DNA of 64,000 nt, taken from assembly GCF_040581405.1 (NCBI RefSeq), contig NZ_CP137157.1:1058001-1122000 (forward strand), in the 5' to 3' direction. The notes beneath the pieces were generated by a model. The model had not been told where the DNA came from and did no database searches. It worked only from the letters and a program-made list of their open reading frames with translations. Made by a program: the position numbers and the translations under genes. This document shows, in pieces, positions 32,990 to 40,109 of this stretch. The DNA is from Komagataeibacter sucrofermentans DSM 15973 (lineage in GTDB: Bacteria > Pseudomonadota > Alphaproteobacteria > Acetobacterales > Acetobacteraceae). Numbering within the stretch: the first letter of the stretch is position 1; each line of letters begins with the position of its first letter.

Positions 32990-33258
32990 GCATCACCTTC
33001 CTTGTTCTGGGGCGTGCATTCATGAGGGCAGTCAGCGCACCGAGCGCGCATGCGCTCCAGTTCATCCAGCGCCTGGCGCAATGCCTGCCGGTTCGCCGTG
33101 AAATGCGTGACAATGCCAGTCAGGCCGTCAGGCAGCGCATAGATCCGGGTCAGGAACAGGCTCAGGGATGGGAAGCAGCTGCCACGGTCCAGCCGCAGGC
33201 CAAAGCCGCGCCCAAAGTCGAAAGAGATGCCCCGTGGCAGTTTTATTCGTTTGGGCAT
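32986..33258 (-). CDS. Hypothetical phage protein (90 aa)
   Basis: The N-terminal half is beta-rich (KLPRGISFDFGRGFGLRLDR) and the C-terminal half helical, with a terminal CADCPHEC cysteine cluster that could hold zinc. It overlaps the upstream gene by 16 bases and the replication-type gene by 4. It is therefore part of the coupled left operon. The family is not recognised. Confidence 0.6.
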   Translation of the reverse strand: MPKRIKLPRGISFDFGRGFGLRLDRGSCFPSLSLFLTRIYALPDGLTGIVTHFTANRQALRQALDELERMRARCADCPHECTPQNKEGDA

Positions 33259-33491
33259 TGTTGCTTGCCTTCATCCACCAGACGGAAAATTTCGTCGCGC
33301 AGCTCGTCGCACTCGATCATCAGTTTCATCAGTTCTTCGCCACGCGGGGCGGAGACACCATCCAGCCAGTTGCGCACGGTGCGCGGGCTGGTATCGATCC
33401 GGCCGGCAAGCAGCTTGGCGCCGTTACGGATCCGCCCGTACTGGCGCATCAGCACGCCCCGGACCGTGTCGCGGTAAACGGCGGCCGTCAT
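33243..33491 (-). CDS. Helix-turn-helix phage regulator (82 aa)
   Basis: Residues about 22-58 (GAKLLAGRIDTSPRTVRNWLDG) form a helix-turn-helix of the Cro/XRE or transcriptional-adaptor type, followed by a Leu/Glu-rich helical tail suited to dimer formation. The ATG at 33491 overlaps the stop of the preceding 62-residue gene (ATGA). It probably binds phage DNA as an early regulator, which is inference. Confidence 0.7.
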   Translation of the reverse strand: MTAAVYRDTVRGVLMRQYGRIRNGAKLLAGRIDTSPRTVRNWLDGVSAPRGEELMKLMIECDELRDEIFRLVDEGKQQCPNE

Positions 33492-33676
33492 GAAATGAAT
33501 CTTTTGAGTAAAAATTGACCAATTCTTTCCCACCCTTTTCCTCCATGATCTCTCTCAGCAGCGAGTGAGAACTGGTTCGGGTAGGAGAGAGGTCTATATG
33601 CAGCAGCGCGTGCCCCAGCCATCGCGGGTGACGGACGGGGCATGCGCTGCGACAGACCTGATGATGCCTGCTTCAT
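33488..33676 (-). CDS. Small hypothetical phage protein (62 aa)
   Basis: The frame MKQASSGLSQRMPRPSPAMA... has a flexible Ala/Pro/Ser-rich start and a basic end. It is supported by ATGA overlaps at both ends, with the genes at 33673 and 33243. An alternative start in the middle (near GWERIGQFLLKRF) is possible. No function is recognised. Confidence 0.5.
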   Translation of the reverse strand: MKQASSGLSQRMPRPSPAMAGARAAAYRPLSYPNQFSLAAERDHGGKGWERIGQFLLKRFIS

Positions 33677-33882
33677 GCTGACACCTCATCCTGTGCAGGC
33701 ACGTCCTGACCGGCATCGCCAACAGGGGCCGCAAACACGCGCGCCGCATGCTCACCACACCACACACGACGCACGCACGCAGGCCGCCCGCAGAACGCGG
33801 GCTGCACGCCATGACGCACATCTCCCTCGATCCGCTGGCAGGTTGCGCTGCCGGTCATGGCAGTGGGTGAACGGCGGGTCAT
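33673..33882 (-). CDS. GcrA-like zinc-knuckle phage protein (69 aa)
   Basis: The central part CQRIEGDVRHGVQPAFCG followed by RVWCGEHAARVF resembles the Cys/His end of GcrA-type cell-cycle regulators (C...GD....FCG.P...G..YC..H..R). The N-terminal DNA-binding half of GcrA is absent. Its ATG shares one base with the stop of the gene at 33882-34454 and its stop overlaps the next start. It is probably a small zinc-binding protein; role unknown. Confidence 0.5.
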   Translation of the reverse strand: MTRRSPTAMTGSATCQRIEGDVRHGVQPAFCGRPACVRRVWCGEHAARVFAAPVGDAGQDVPAQDEVSA

Positions 33883-34454
33883 CAGGCTGTAGCAGCCGTG
33901 GCGGGGCGCCACGACACGCACGGGAAGTCGTGCCGGTCATAATGGACAACGCAGAGCCACCCACGGCAGTAAAGATTGCGCATCTCCCGCGTGATACCGT
34001 CACAAGCAATCTGCAGGGCAAACGTCTCGAATGGGTTTTTATTGGGGGGAAAATCCCATCCAGCGCCCAGAAAGCCATTTTCAATGACGATACGCTTCAC
34101 TTTCAGGCCGAGCATGGCTGCCTTCGCCAGAGCTTCTTCGACTTTCCGCTTTTCCCCATCGGCGTCATAGGGGGCCTTCGCTGCCGTAGCCGCCCGCAGC
34201 ATGGCCTCGGGTACGCGGAACCTACCACCAATAATCCGAGCATTCAGGACGCCCACATCAGCTGCTGCTGCAGGCTCATCATCCACAGCAGCCACTTCGC
34301 CAGTCAGGATGTAATCCCCAAACGCGTCTGCATGTTCGATGATGTCGTCAGCGTCATACTGGATGCAGGCCGCATCCGCGTGTCTGATGGCCATCTCAAG
34401 GCACTGCGCGCGCCTGGTCTTCGGGTTCAGCCAGAAATCGTCTTTCTTGCCCAT
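33882..34454 (-). CDS. Hypothetical phage protein (190 aa)
   Basis: This is the first gene of the coupled left operon. It begins MGKKDDFWLNPKTRRAQCLE, with the ATG at 34454 behind GGAAGC. A helical N-terminal segment contains HADAACIQYDADDIIEHADAF and is followed by an Ala-rich linker and a helical segment (KRKVEEALAKAAMLGLKV). A longer upstream reading to 34649 is not supported by a ribosome site. The family is unrecognised; it may act in phage replication or regulation. Confidence 0.6.
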   Translation of the reverse strand: MGKKDDFWLNPKTRRAQCLEMAIRHADAACIQYDADDIIEHADAFGDYILTGEVAAVDDEPAAAADVGVLNARIIGGRFRVPEAMLRAATAAKAPYDADGEKRKVEEALAKAAMLGLKVKRIVIENGFLGAGWDFPPNKNPFETFALQIACDGITREMRNLYCRGWLCVVHYDRHDFPCVSWRPATAATA

Positions 34455-34674
34455 CGGGTTTGCTTCCAGTTCAGATTGTGGAGGGGAACGGGGCACGCAC
34501 CGGCTCGACCGCATAAGCGGGAACCCTCGGTGCATATGTCTGGCCTGCAGGCGCATAGGCACCCTTGCGGGCCGACCGATTGTCCGACCGGCCCGCTTGG
34601 TCCACCATGGTTGTTGCAACACACACCATGGAGGAACTCGTGTACTCAAAACCCATGCTTATGCGGGCAGGACG
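34455..34674. promoter_or_regulatory. Divergent spacer between the left operon and the WYL-like gene
   Basis: This 220-base gap separates two divergent genes and should contain a promoter for the membrane WYL-like gene. A 19-codon frame starting at 34628 (MEELVYSKPMLMRAG...) ends just inside the WYL-like gene and could be a leader peptide. No clear -35/-10 pair is asserted. Confidence 0.35.
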
Positions 34675-35601
34675 ATGCCCGCGCTGATCGGCATAGTAAT
34701 CGTGCTGCTGGTCGGCACATGGATCTGGGGGAAGATAGAAGACGCCTATCATGCAACCATCGGGAAAGTGACGAATGGTGATAGTTTGTCGTTGATTCTG
34801 CTGTTTGCGTTTTGCGCCTTCGTACTGGTGTGTCTGTGCATCAATATGTTCGGGCGACGCAAAACTGCCGGGACCGATGGCACGCCTAACAACCGTCCCC
34901 AAAGCGCAGCAGGTGGCATTCAGAAACTGCCCCAGAACGCCATACTGGGCCGGTACACTGATGGAGTTGTCGACAATCTCGCAATCGGAGCAGGTGGCAA
35001 GGATAGCGTCCGTATTCCCCTGCACATCAGCTATCTGGGCGGAAGTGGAATACCGACCGACCGCAATATAGATGTCCTGTCGTACACGCTGGGATGGACG
35101 CCGAAGCACGTTGTTGTGCCACTCTATCTGATGGCTTTCTGCCACCTGCGGAATACGCAGCGCACGTTTCGCGCTGACCGCATCCTTGATGCCTATGATC
35201 CTGAAACAGGGGAGGAAATACAGGACTTGTGTGCCTATCTGGACGAAAAAGCCCCTTTGTGTCCACGTGAGCCCAAATACGCTGGTGATGACATCGAATT
35301 GCCCAACAATCGTCGTCGGGAACCATCCCGTGACACGATCTTGATCCCGATCTCTCCGTGCAATCTCGTCGTCGAGTATGAAGATCAGAACGGACCAGAA
35401 ACAAGTGTCGGCACCGTTGAATCGTTCACTTACGTCGTCAATCAGCGCGTGACCGTGGTGATCGATATCAATATCCGACGTGCCTCTGACCAGAAAACGC
35501 AGATCGTCAAATACCGACAGGTCACATCTGCGACTGATCCCGCAAGCGGCGGCGCTATTCCCAGTCTGGGCAAGTGGCTCTGGTCGCATCGCATCCGGTA
35601 G
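34675..35601 (+). CDS. Membrane-anchored WYL-like domain protein
   Basis: The 308-residue product has two N-terminal hydrophobic helices (about residues 2-18 and 38-60), then a soluble region. Residues about 110-190 carry a WYL-type core: IPLHISYLGGSG..., VVVPLYLMAFCHLRNTQRTF, then RADRILDAYDPETGE. That matches the Y..YL.AyC.lR..xRtFrxdRI pattern of WYL ligand-sensing domains. There is no N-terminal DNA-binding helix-turn-helix; the membrane anchor replaces it. The C-terminal 100 residues are beta-rich and unassigned. It opposes the left phage operon and has lower GC. WYL domains are frequent in phage-defence regulators, so a sensor or exclusion role is likely but unproven. Confidence 0.6.
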   Translation: MPALIGIVIVLLVGTWIWGKIEDAYHATIGKVTNGDSLSLILLFAFCAFVLVCLCINMFGRRKTAGTDGTPNNRPQSAAGGIQKLPQNAILGRYTDGVVDNLAIGAGGKDSVRIPLHISYLGGSGIPTDRNIDVLSYTLGWTPKHVVVPLYLMAFCHLRNTQRTFRADRILDAYDPETGEEIQDLCAYLDEKAPLCPREPKYAGDDIELPNNRRREPSRDTILIPISPCNLVVEYEDQNGPETSVGTVESFTYVVNQRVTVVIDINIRRASDQKTQIVKYRQVTSATDPASGGAIPSLGKWLWSHRIR

Positions 35602-35648
35602 GGAACAGCATGACCGCCACGCACAGGCCAAGGCAGGGAAGTGTGTTC

Positions 35649-35909
35649 TCATGCTGCCCCCCGCTGTCCAGTATGTCTGGCGGGCAGTTCCCGACATGGG
35701 GCTGTCAGTGCTTGTGCGTGCTGCTGTGGCTCGGGGCCAAACACATCCGGACGAATCGCGTGCGGTGATATGCCTGACAAGCTAGCTACGGTCAGTACAT
35801 GCACGCTGGGAACCTTTTTCCAGCGGCATACCGCCGAATGGGTTTTCCCGATGGCCTCTCCGATACGAGAAGGGCCACCTGCCGCCCGAATGATATTCCG
35901 TACATCCAT
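35649..35909 (-). CDS. YdaS/Cro-like phage DNA-binding protein
   Basis: This 86-residue product starts MDVRNIIRAAGGPSRIGEAI, with a helix-turn-helix continuing GKTHSAVCRWKKVP, as in YdaS-type Cro proteins. Proline- and Gln-rich residues end it. I chose 35909 since the reading from 35972 starts far upstream of the helix-turn-helix. It is divergent from the CI-like repressor, and the palindrome at 35918-35932 lies 9 bases upstream of its start. It is thus a candidate Cro for the lytic choice. Confidence 0.7.
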   Translation of the reverse strand: MDVRNIIRAAGGPSRIGEAIGKTHSAVCRWKKVPSVHVLTVASLSGISPHAIRPDVFGPEPQQHAQALTAPCRELPARHTGQRGAA

Positions 35910-35917
35910 GCTAGAGA

Positions 35918-35932
35918 GTGAGCATAACTCAC
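35918..35932. promoter_or_regulatory. Phage operator, left (OL-like)
   Basis: This is the perfect palindrome GTGAGCATAACTCAC between the YdaS-like gene and the repressor. A TTGACA lies on the minus strand at 35945-35940, directly upstream for leftward transcription. The same TTGAC plus palindrome layout recurs at 36376-36402 for rightward transcription. Confidence 0.75.
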
Positions 35933-36002
35933 ATTCATATGTCAAGCGCGTGCGTGCGCCAAGCTCACACATGGATTGTGCCTAGTGGGCATACTCATTC
36001 AC

Positions 36003-36353
36003 ATGGAATCTAAGAAAACCATCGGACAGCGCATTCGTGAGCTGCGTAAAGAGATGCAAATGAAACAGGCCGATTTTGTATCTGGGCTGTCTATTTCGCG
36101 TTCTTATTTATCCAAAATCGAAAATGGTGATGAGCAACCTGGACGGGAGCTACTCATCAGAATGTGCAGTGAATTTGGAATATCCCTCGACTGGCTGACG
36201 TCAGGAGTTGGAGACATGCGGAAGGCCGAGGCCCAAAACGATGAGGAGGCCCTTCTTCTCTATGCGTTTCGGTCTATGCCTCGGGACGAGGCAGAGACAC
36301 ATTTGAAGCTCATGCTACAGCGCGTCAAAAAGGACGTCATCGGGGATGCATGA
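36003..36353 (+). CDS. CI-like phage repressor (XRE family)
   Basis: The product has 116 residues. An XRE helix-turn-helix occupies residues about 6-62 (GQRIRELRKEMQMKQADFVS, then SISRSYLSKIENGDEQPGR). A short C-terminal helix (EAETHLKLMLQRVKKDV) may give dimers. No LexA-type peptidase domain is present, so RecA-dependent self-cleavage is not expected. The start at 36003 has no evident ribosome site. It sits between palindromic operators on both sides and controls both early operons. Confidence 0.82.
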   Translation: MESKKTIGQRIRELRKEMQMKQADFVSGLSISRSYLSKIENGDEQPGRELLIRMCSEFGISLDWLTSGVGDMRKAEAQNDEEALLLYAFRSMPRDEAETHLKLMLQRVKKDVIGDA

Positions 36354-36368
36354 GTGTGCATAGCTCAC
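36354..36368. promoter_or_regulatory. Phage operator, right 1 (OR-like)
   Basis: GTGTGCATAGCTCAC matches the left operator at 13 of 15 positions. It begins directly at the end of the repressor gene and lies upstream of the TTGACT at 36376. Confidence 0.65.
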
Positions 36369-36387
36369 AAATCGCTTGACTAAAAAT

Positions 36388-36402
36388 GTGAGCTAATATC
36401 AC
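36388..36402. promoter_or_regulatory. Phage operator, right 2 (OR-like)
   Basis: GTGAGCTAATATCAC has both arms of the same palindrome with one mismatch. It follows TTGACT (36376-36381) and precedes the first gene of the right operon by 36 bases, so repressor here would block rightward transcription. Confidence 0.65.
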
Positions 36403-36438
36403 ATTCCCTTCATCGCCACCCGCGATGGAGGTTTTTTT

Positions 36439-36834
36439 GTGTCTACCGATTCCAATATCCGGCCGGAACCGCCCGGCGACCTGATCCGCATCGAGCCGCC
36501 AGAGCAGCTTATCGAGTTGCATACCCTGCGCCTTGGGGAGACCGGCCGCGATCGCTGCGTGACCTTCACCGCTGCGGATGAAGCCCGTGCCCGAGCACTC
36601 ATCGCCGATACCGAGCATGACTGCCTGAAAAAAGGCGAAATGCCCTTCCGCCTGACTGTGCTCCGTGCCCAGCGGGTAGCCACGGCCACCAGTCTGATCC
36701 GTATGCTGAGCGGCACTGTCACATTCCCGTCGGCTCTGCACCCCATGGAAGTGTCAGAGCTGCAGCAGAAATGGCAGGCTTTTCTGGCAACCGTTCTGGC
36801 CGAGAAAATTGCGGACAACGGGGAAGGTCAATGA
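36439..36834 (+). CDS. Hypothetical phage protein (131 aa), right operon
   Basis: The first gene of the right operon has a GTG start at 36439 behind GGAGG. The middle region is helical (TAADEARARALIADTEHDCL) and the C-terminus contains TFPSALHPMEVSELQQKW. There are no recognised domains. Its stop overlaps the next ATG, so translation is coupled. Confidence 0.65.
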   Translation: MSTDSNIRPEPPGDLIRIEPPEQLIELHTLRLGETGRDRCVTFTAADEARARALIADTEHDCLKKGEMPFRLTVLRAQRVATATSLIRMLSGTVTFPSALHPMEVSELQQKWQAFLATVLAEKIADNGEGQ

Positions 36835-37103
36835 CTGTCCCGCTTCACGCGGTCTCGCTTGGTGAAGTGCAGGACCTACAATCCGCGGTCCTGCTCCGCC
36901 AGGACTGTGAGCGCCAGATGCGCGCCGCCCTGTCCAGCAGCCCCACGCCCGGCCTTGTCCTCACCCACGCTGAACGCTGGCGTATCCGCCACTGCATCGC
37001 GCAGCTCACGCGCGCGCTCGATGCCGAGGATATCGCCCTGCACCAGATCAGCCGCCACCGCGCTGCCAGCCATACCCCGAACAGGAAAGAAACTGCGGCA
37101 TGA
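36831..37103 (+). CDS. Hypothetical phage protein (90 aa)
   Basis: This is a helical, basic protein (MTVPLHAVSLGEVQDLQSAV...) ending in an Arg/His-rich tail. Its ATG overlaps the preceding stop and its stop overlaps the next start. No motif is recognised. Confidence 0.6.
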   Translation: MTVPLHAVSLGEVQDLQSAVLLRQDCERQMRAALSSSPTPGLVLTHAERWRIRHCIAQLTRALDAEDIALHQISRHRAASHTPNRKETAA

Positions 37104-37396
37104 CCGACATTTTCCGCCCTCTGTCACCGCGCGACCTCGCCGCGCGCATGACCCTCGTCAACCAGTCCGTCAGCCAGAACCTGCTGCATCAGTTCAACCG
37201 GTTCATGATCGATGCCGAGCAGGCCAAGGCCGAGGGCATACCACAGGCCTGCCGCCACGCCACCGCCCAGGCCGATGCCCGCTGGCAGGACATGGAAAGC
37301 ATGCTCATGGGGGCCGCCCCGATCGACCGCACTGGCGGCGAGATCGAGGCCAGCCTGTTCGCCCAGCGCCGCAAAGCGGGGAAGGTGCGGTCATGA
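37100..37396 (+). CDS. Hypothetical phage protein (98 aa)
   Basis: The soluble helical product (MTDIFRPLSPRDLAARMTLV...) contains RFMIDAEQAKAEGIPQACRH. It is coupled by ATGA overlaps on both sides. The family is unknown. Confidence 0.6.
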   Translation: MTDIFRPLSPRDLAARMTLVNQSVSQNLLHQFNRFMIDAEQAKAEGIPQACRHATAQADARWQDMESMLMGAAPIDRTGGEIEASLFAQRRKAGKVRS

Positions 37397-37515
37397 GGCT
37401 ACCCCGGCCAATCCGCCAGCAGCTTCCCACCACCCAGCAGGTTCTGGGCTGCGTGGTGTTCTACGCCCTCATGTGGGGTGCCAGCCTCCTGCTCGTGCTG
37501 GAGTGCCTGCCATGA
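37393..37515 (+). CDS. Micro-protein with one membrane helix (40 aa)
   Basis: MRLPRPIRQQLPTTQQVLG is followed by a hydrophobic segment (VVFYALMWGASLLLVL) to ECLP. The start overlaps the previous stop (ATGA) and the stop overlaps the following ATG. Position and coupling make it a likely true gene. Confidence 0.55.
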   Translation: MRLPRPIRQQLPTTQQVLGCVVFYALMWGASLLLVLECLP

Positions 37516-37922
37516 AGCCGAAAGAGCGCGACATGCAGGAAAAGGTGCTGGGAGCCCACCGTGAGGCGATCCGTATCACCCGCGAGCCGTCCGTAACCGC
37601 CCACACCGTGTGGCACTGCATGCCCGGCCTCAAGCGCCGCTCGCACGTCACGCGCATCCTGAATAGCCTTGTCGACAAGGGCCTGCTCGCCATCAGCGGC
37701 CATCAAGGCCAGCGGGGCAAGTTCGTGGTCACCTACGGCATGCCGGGCAGGATTGGAGGCACGGCATTCAGTGATCTGTCGGAAATGACGGGCCGCGCAG
37801 CCCCGCCGTCGCGCCGATCTGATCAGGCATTCACCGACGGCTATCGGGAAGAGCGTAAGGCAGTCCTGCATGCTCCCCTCTCTGGTGAGAACCGTCTGGC
37901 TATCACGGGAGAGGTCGCATGA
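37512..37922 (+). CDS. Winged-helix-like phage protein (136 aa)
   Basis: Residues about 20-80 (IRITREPSVTAHTVWHCMPG, RSHVTRILNSLVDKGLLAIS and the GKFVVTYG strand) have the spacing of a winged-helix DNA-binding fold. The C-terminal half is Arg/Ser-rich and probably flexible. It is coupled to both neighbours. A regulator or replication accessory role is plausible. Confidence 0.6.
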   Translation: MKPKERDMQEKVLGAHREAIRITREPSVTAHTVWHCMPGLKRRSHVTRILNSLVDKGLLAISGHQGQRGKFVVTYGMPGRIGGTAFSDLSEMTGRAAPPSRRSDQAFTDGYREERKAVLHAPLSGENRLAITGEVA

Positions 37923-38158
37923 AGCTGCCTGTCAGGCGAAAGCGCATTACCGCGGCAACCATCAAGGCTGGATGGAAAAAGAAAGCACGTGCTCTCACCC
38001 AGCCCCAACGCCAGCAGGCCCTCGATATGCTCCGGTCTGGAGCAACTATCGGATCGGTTCAGGAGACCCTTGAAATTGATACGGGCACTGTCCTGGGCAT
38101 CCTTGAACTGTGCACCGTCAAGACCGTGATCACGTCCCTGAAGGAGGTCGCTCCATGA
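37919..38158 (+). CDS. Small basic helix-turn-helix-like phage protein (79 aa)
   Basis: The strongly basic N-terminus (KLPVRRKRITAATIKAGWKK) precedes a helix-turn-helix-like part (LTQPQRQQALDMLRSGATIG, then VQETLEIDTGTVLGILEL). Its stop overlaps the next start. DNA binding is inferred. Confidence 0.55.
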   Translation: MKLPVRRKRITAATIKAGWKKKARALTQPQRQQALDMLRSGATIGSVQETLEIDTGTVLGILELCTVKTVITSLKEVAP

Positions 38159-38577
38159 CCACCATTCCCAGCGCGGTAGTGGAGGCTGCCGCGCGTGCGC
38201 TGTGCGAATCATACAATGACCCGCGTGGCCCCGATGCAATGGTCATGACCATCAAGGGCGGCACGTTGGTGCCCAACTGGCAGACCTATCGCCGGGCTGC
38301 GGCCAATGTCCTGATTGCGGCGGCCTACGCATCCAAGGGTCTGAAACCTCAAGCCCTTGATGACCAGGCGCATCCATGCCTGCGCGGGCTCCAGTTCGGC
38401 CGGGAGATCTACGATGTCGAGATATACGGCAACGGTCAGGGCGAATACCTCGGCATCGTGGTCGAGGAGGGTGGCCCATGCTGTATCGTGTTCCGTGGCC
38501 CGCTGGTGACCGAGGGCGGCCGCAAGCTCATCCGTGCACGTGGCACACAGGCCTGGCCGAAGGGCACGGAAACATGA
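38155..38577 (+). CDS. Hypothetical phage protein (140 aa)
   Basis: The mixed alpha/beta product begins MTTIPSAVVEAAARALCESY with a preceding GGAGG. A middle segment ARAANVLIAAAYASKGLK-like helix precedes a beta-rich part (YDVEIYGNGQGEYLGIVVEE, then CCIVFRGPLV). It overlaps the excisionase-like gene by 4 bases. The family is not recognised. Confidence 0.6.
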   Translation: MTTIPSAVVEAAARALCESYNDPRGPDAMVMTIKGGTLVPNWQTYRRAAANVLIAAAYASKGLKPQALDDQAHPCLRGLQFGREIYDVEIYGNGQGEYLGIVVEEGGPCCIVFRGPLVTEGGRKLIRARGTQAWPKGTET

Positions 38578-38885
38578 AGGACGCGTCGCGCCTGCCATAC
38601 TGGCCGCGCGCAATGAGCGAAGATATGGCGGCAGCCTACGCAGGCGGCATTAGCGTCACCACGCTCAGGCGCGAGGTGGCGGAAGGTCGGGCTCCCCGGC
38701 CACATCATATCTCCGGCCGTCGTGTCGTGTGGTTCATTGAGGAACTCGATGCCTGGCTGGACCAGATCAAGGGCGGCAACGCGAATAAGCCGTCAGAAGT
38801 CAAGCAGACTCCAAACTCATGGGCTGCAGCAGCTGCTGCAGCCACAGGAAAAAGCCGTGGCCAACGTCGTTCTCCCTTACGTTAA
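38574..38885 (+). CDS. AlpA/excisionase-like HTH protein
   Basis: The product has 103 residues. MSEDMAAAYAGGISVTTLRR, then EVAEGRAPRPHHISGRRVVW and IEELDAWLDQIK form the MerR-type winged helix of AlpA/Xis proteins (residues about 15-70), which bind att DNA or switch on excision. It overlaps the integrase start by 29 bases, a usual xis-int order. The C-terminal tail is Ala- and Ser-rich. Confidence 0.75.
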   Translation: MKDASRLPYWPRAMSEDMAAAYAGGISVTTLRREVAEGRAPRPHHISGRRVVWFIEELDAWLDQIKGGNANKPSEVKQTPNSWAAAAAAATGKSRGQRRSPLR

Positions 38886-39966
38886 TGCCTACCAGTCCCG
38901 TCGCAGGAAGTATTTCTATTACCGCCGTGCGGGTGTGCGGTTGCGGATTGCCGGAGAGATGGGCAGCCCCGCGTTTTTCCAGTCTTATCAGGAAATCCAT
39001 GAGCGCTTCGAACGCAATGAGCAGCCACGTCCCGGTATTGTACCGGGCAGCCTGATCGAATTGATCACTCGCTATCGCGCAACACCCGAATGGGCGCAGC
39101 TCAAGCCCAGCACCCGCAAGGACTATGAAAAATTTCTCCAGCCGTTGGAGGATGATTTTGGCACGGCCCTCGTGGCCGAACTGGACCGGGCGGCCGTTCG
39201 CCTGGTCAGGGACCGATATGCAACCCGACCGGGCCGGAAAGAAGGGGATGGTCCAATCCCCAGCCCGCGCCGCGCCAATAAAACCGTATCAATGCTGTCG
39301 ATCCTGATGAGCTATGCGATCGAGATTGGCATGCGTACGGACAACCCCGCATTGAGACCGAAGCGCCTCAAGACAGGACCGGGATACCGGGCCTGGACAC
39401 GCGAGGAAATCCAGACCTTTCTGGGCGAGATGCCTGAGTTCCGTCTCCCTCTGTTGCTGGCGTTGGGAACCGGTCAGCGCGGCATTGATCTGATTGCCAT
39501 GACATGGAGTAGCTTTGACGGGGACGTCATTGAGGTCGTGCAGGAAAAAACAGGTGCCAAGGTATGGATACCCTGTCATCCGGAACTGCAGGAAGCGCTT
39601 GAGCGAGAACTGACCCTACGCACGGCACAGACCATTCTGACAACTGATACAGGCAGGCCATGGGAACTCGGGTCATTTCAGACCGCTGTGAGCAAAGCAA
39701 TTCGCGGCGCGGGGCTGCGCGGTATCGTCTGGCACGGCCTGCGCGCCACAGCAGCCTCATGGCTGGCGGAGATGGGATGTACCGAGCGGGAAATCATGTC
39801 GATCACAGGTCACACAACGGCAGCATCGGTGAGTGTGTATGTGCGCCATGCCGAGCAGAAAACGCGCGCCGTCAATGCCATTGCCAAGTTCTCTGCCCGT
39901 GCGCTTGATGCCAAGCGGCAGAGAAGGGGAGTGACTAGCGTTTCTGAAAATGGGGAAATCAAGTGA
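38857..39966 (+). CDS. int: Phage integrase (tyrosine recombinase)
   Basis: The 369-residue integrase uses a GTG start at 38857 behind AGGAAAA. It has an arm-binding-like N-terminus (YVNAYQSRRRKYFYYRRAG), a core-binding domain (about residues 85-180) and a catalytic domain. Catalytic residues lie in GTGQRGIDLIAM (Arg), EKTGAKVWIP (Lys), WHGLRATAAS (His/Arg) and VSVYVRHAEQ (Tyr). It is 67 bases from the tRNA-Met 3-prime end, which is the probable attachment site. Confidence 0.93.
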   Translation: MANVVLPYVNAYQSRRRKYFYYRRAGVRLRIAGEMGSPAFFQSYQEIHERFERNEQPRPGIVPGSLIELITRYRATPEWAQLKPSTRKDYEKFLQPLEDDFGTALVAELDRAAVRLVRDRYATRPGRKEGDGPIPSPRRANKTVSMLSILMSYAIEIGMRTDNPALRPKRLKTGPGYRAWTREEIQTFLGEMPEFRLPLLLALGTGQRGIDLIAMTWSSFDGDVIEVVQEKTGAKVWIPCHPELQEALERELTLRTAQTILTTDTGRPWELGSFQTAVSKAIRGAGLRGIVWHGLRATAASWLAEMGCTEREIMSITGHTTAASVSVYVRHAEQKTRAVNAIAKFSARALDAKRQRRGVTSVSENGEIK

Positions 39967-40033
39967 CTAGCATCAGCCTCACAAAAGGGCTGTATCAGGA
40001 TGCCAAGTCCTTGAAAATAAACCCTAACGCAGA

Positions 40034-40109
40034 TGGTAGCGGTGGACGGATTTGAACCGCCGACCAAGGGATTATGATTCCCCTGCTCTACCGCTGAGCT
40101 ACACCGCCA
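40034..40109 (-). tRNA. tRNA-Met (CAT anticodon, elongator)
   Basis: A 76-base cloverleaf includes an encoded CCA end (TGG at 40034-40036 on the plus strand). Acceptor pairs are TGGCGGT / ACCGCTA. The D stem is GCTC/GAGC, the anticodon stem GGGGA/TCCCT with loop ATCATAA, and the T arm GGCGG/CCGTC around TTCAAAT. The CAT anticodon with this body fits the elongator methionine tRNA of alphaproteobacteria; a lysidine-modified Ile tRNA is less likely. The integrase gene points to its 3-prime end. Confidence 0.92.

Noticed and set aside
34471-35697. A 408-codon minus-strand open frame opposite the WYL-like gene
   Set aside because: Its composition is that of an antisense shadow (Arg/Asp/Gln-rich, no domains), while the plus strand shows membrane helices and a recognisable WYL-type core.
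40034-40109. tRNA-Ile2 (CAT with lysidine) as an alternative identity
   Set aside because: Body and stem sequences look like the elongator methionine tRNA of alphaproteobacteria; discriminating bases for TilS were not clearly present.
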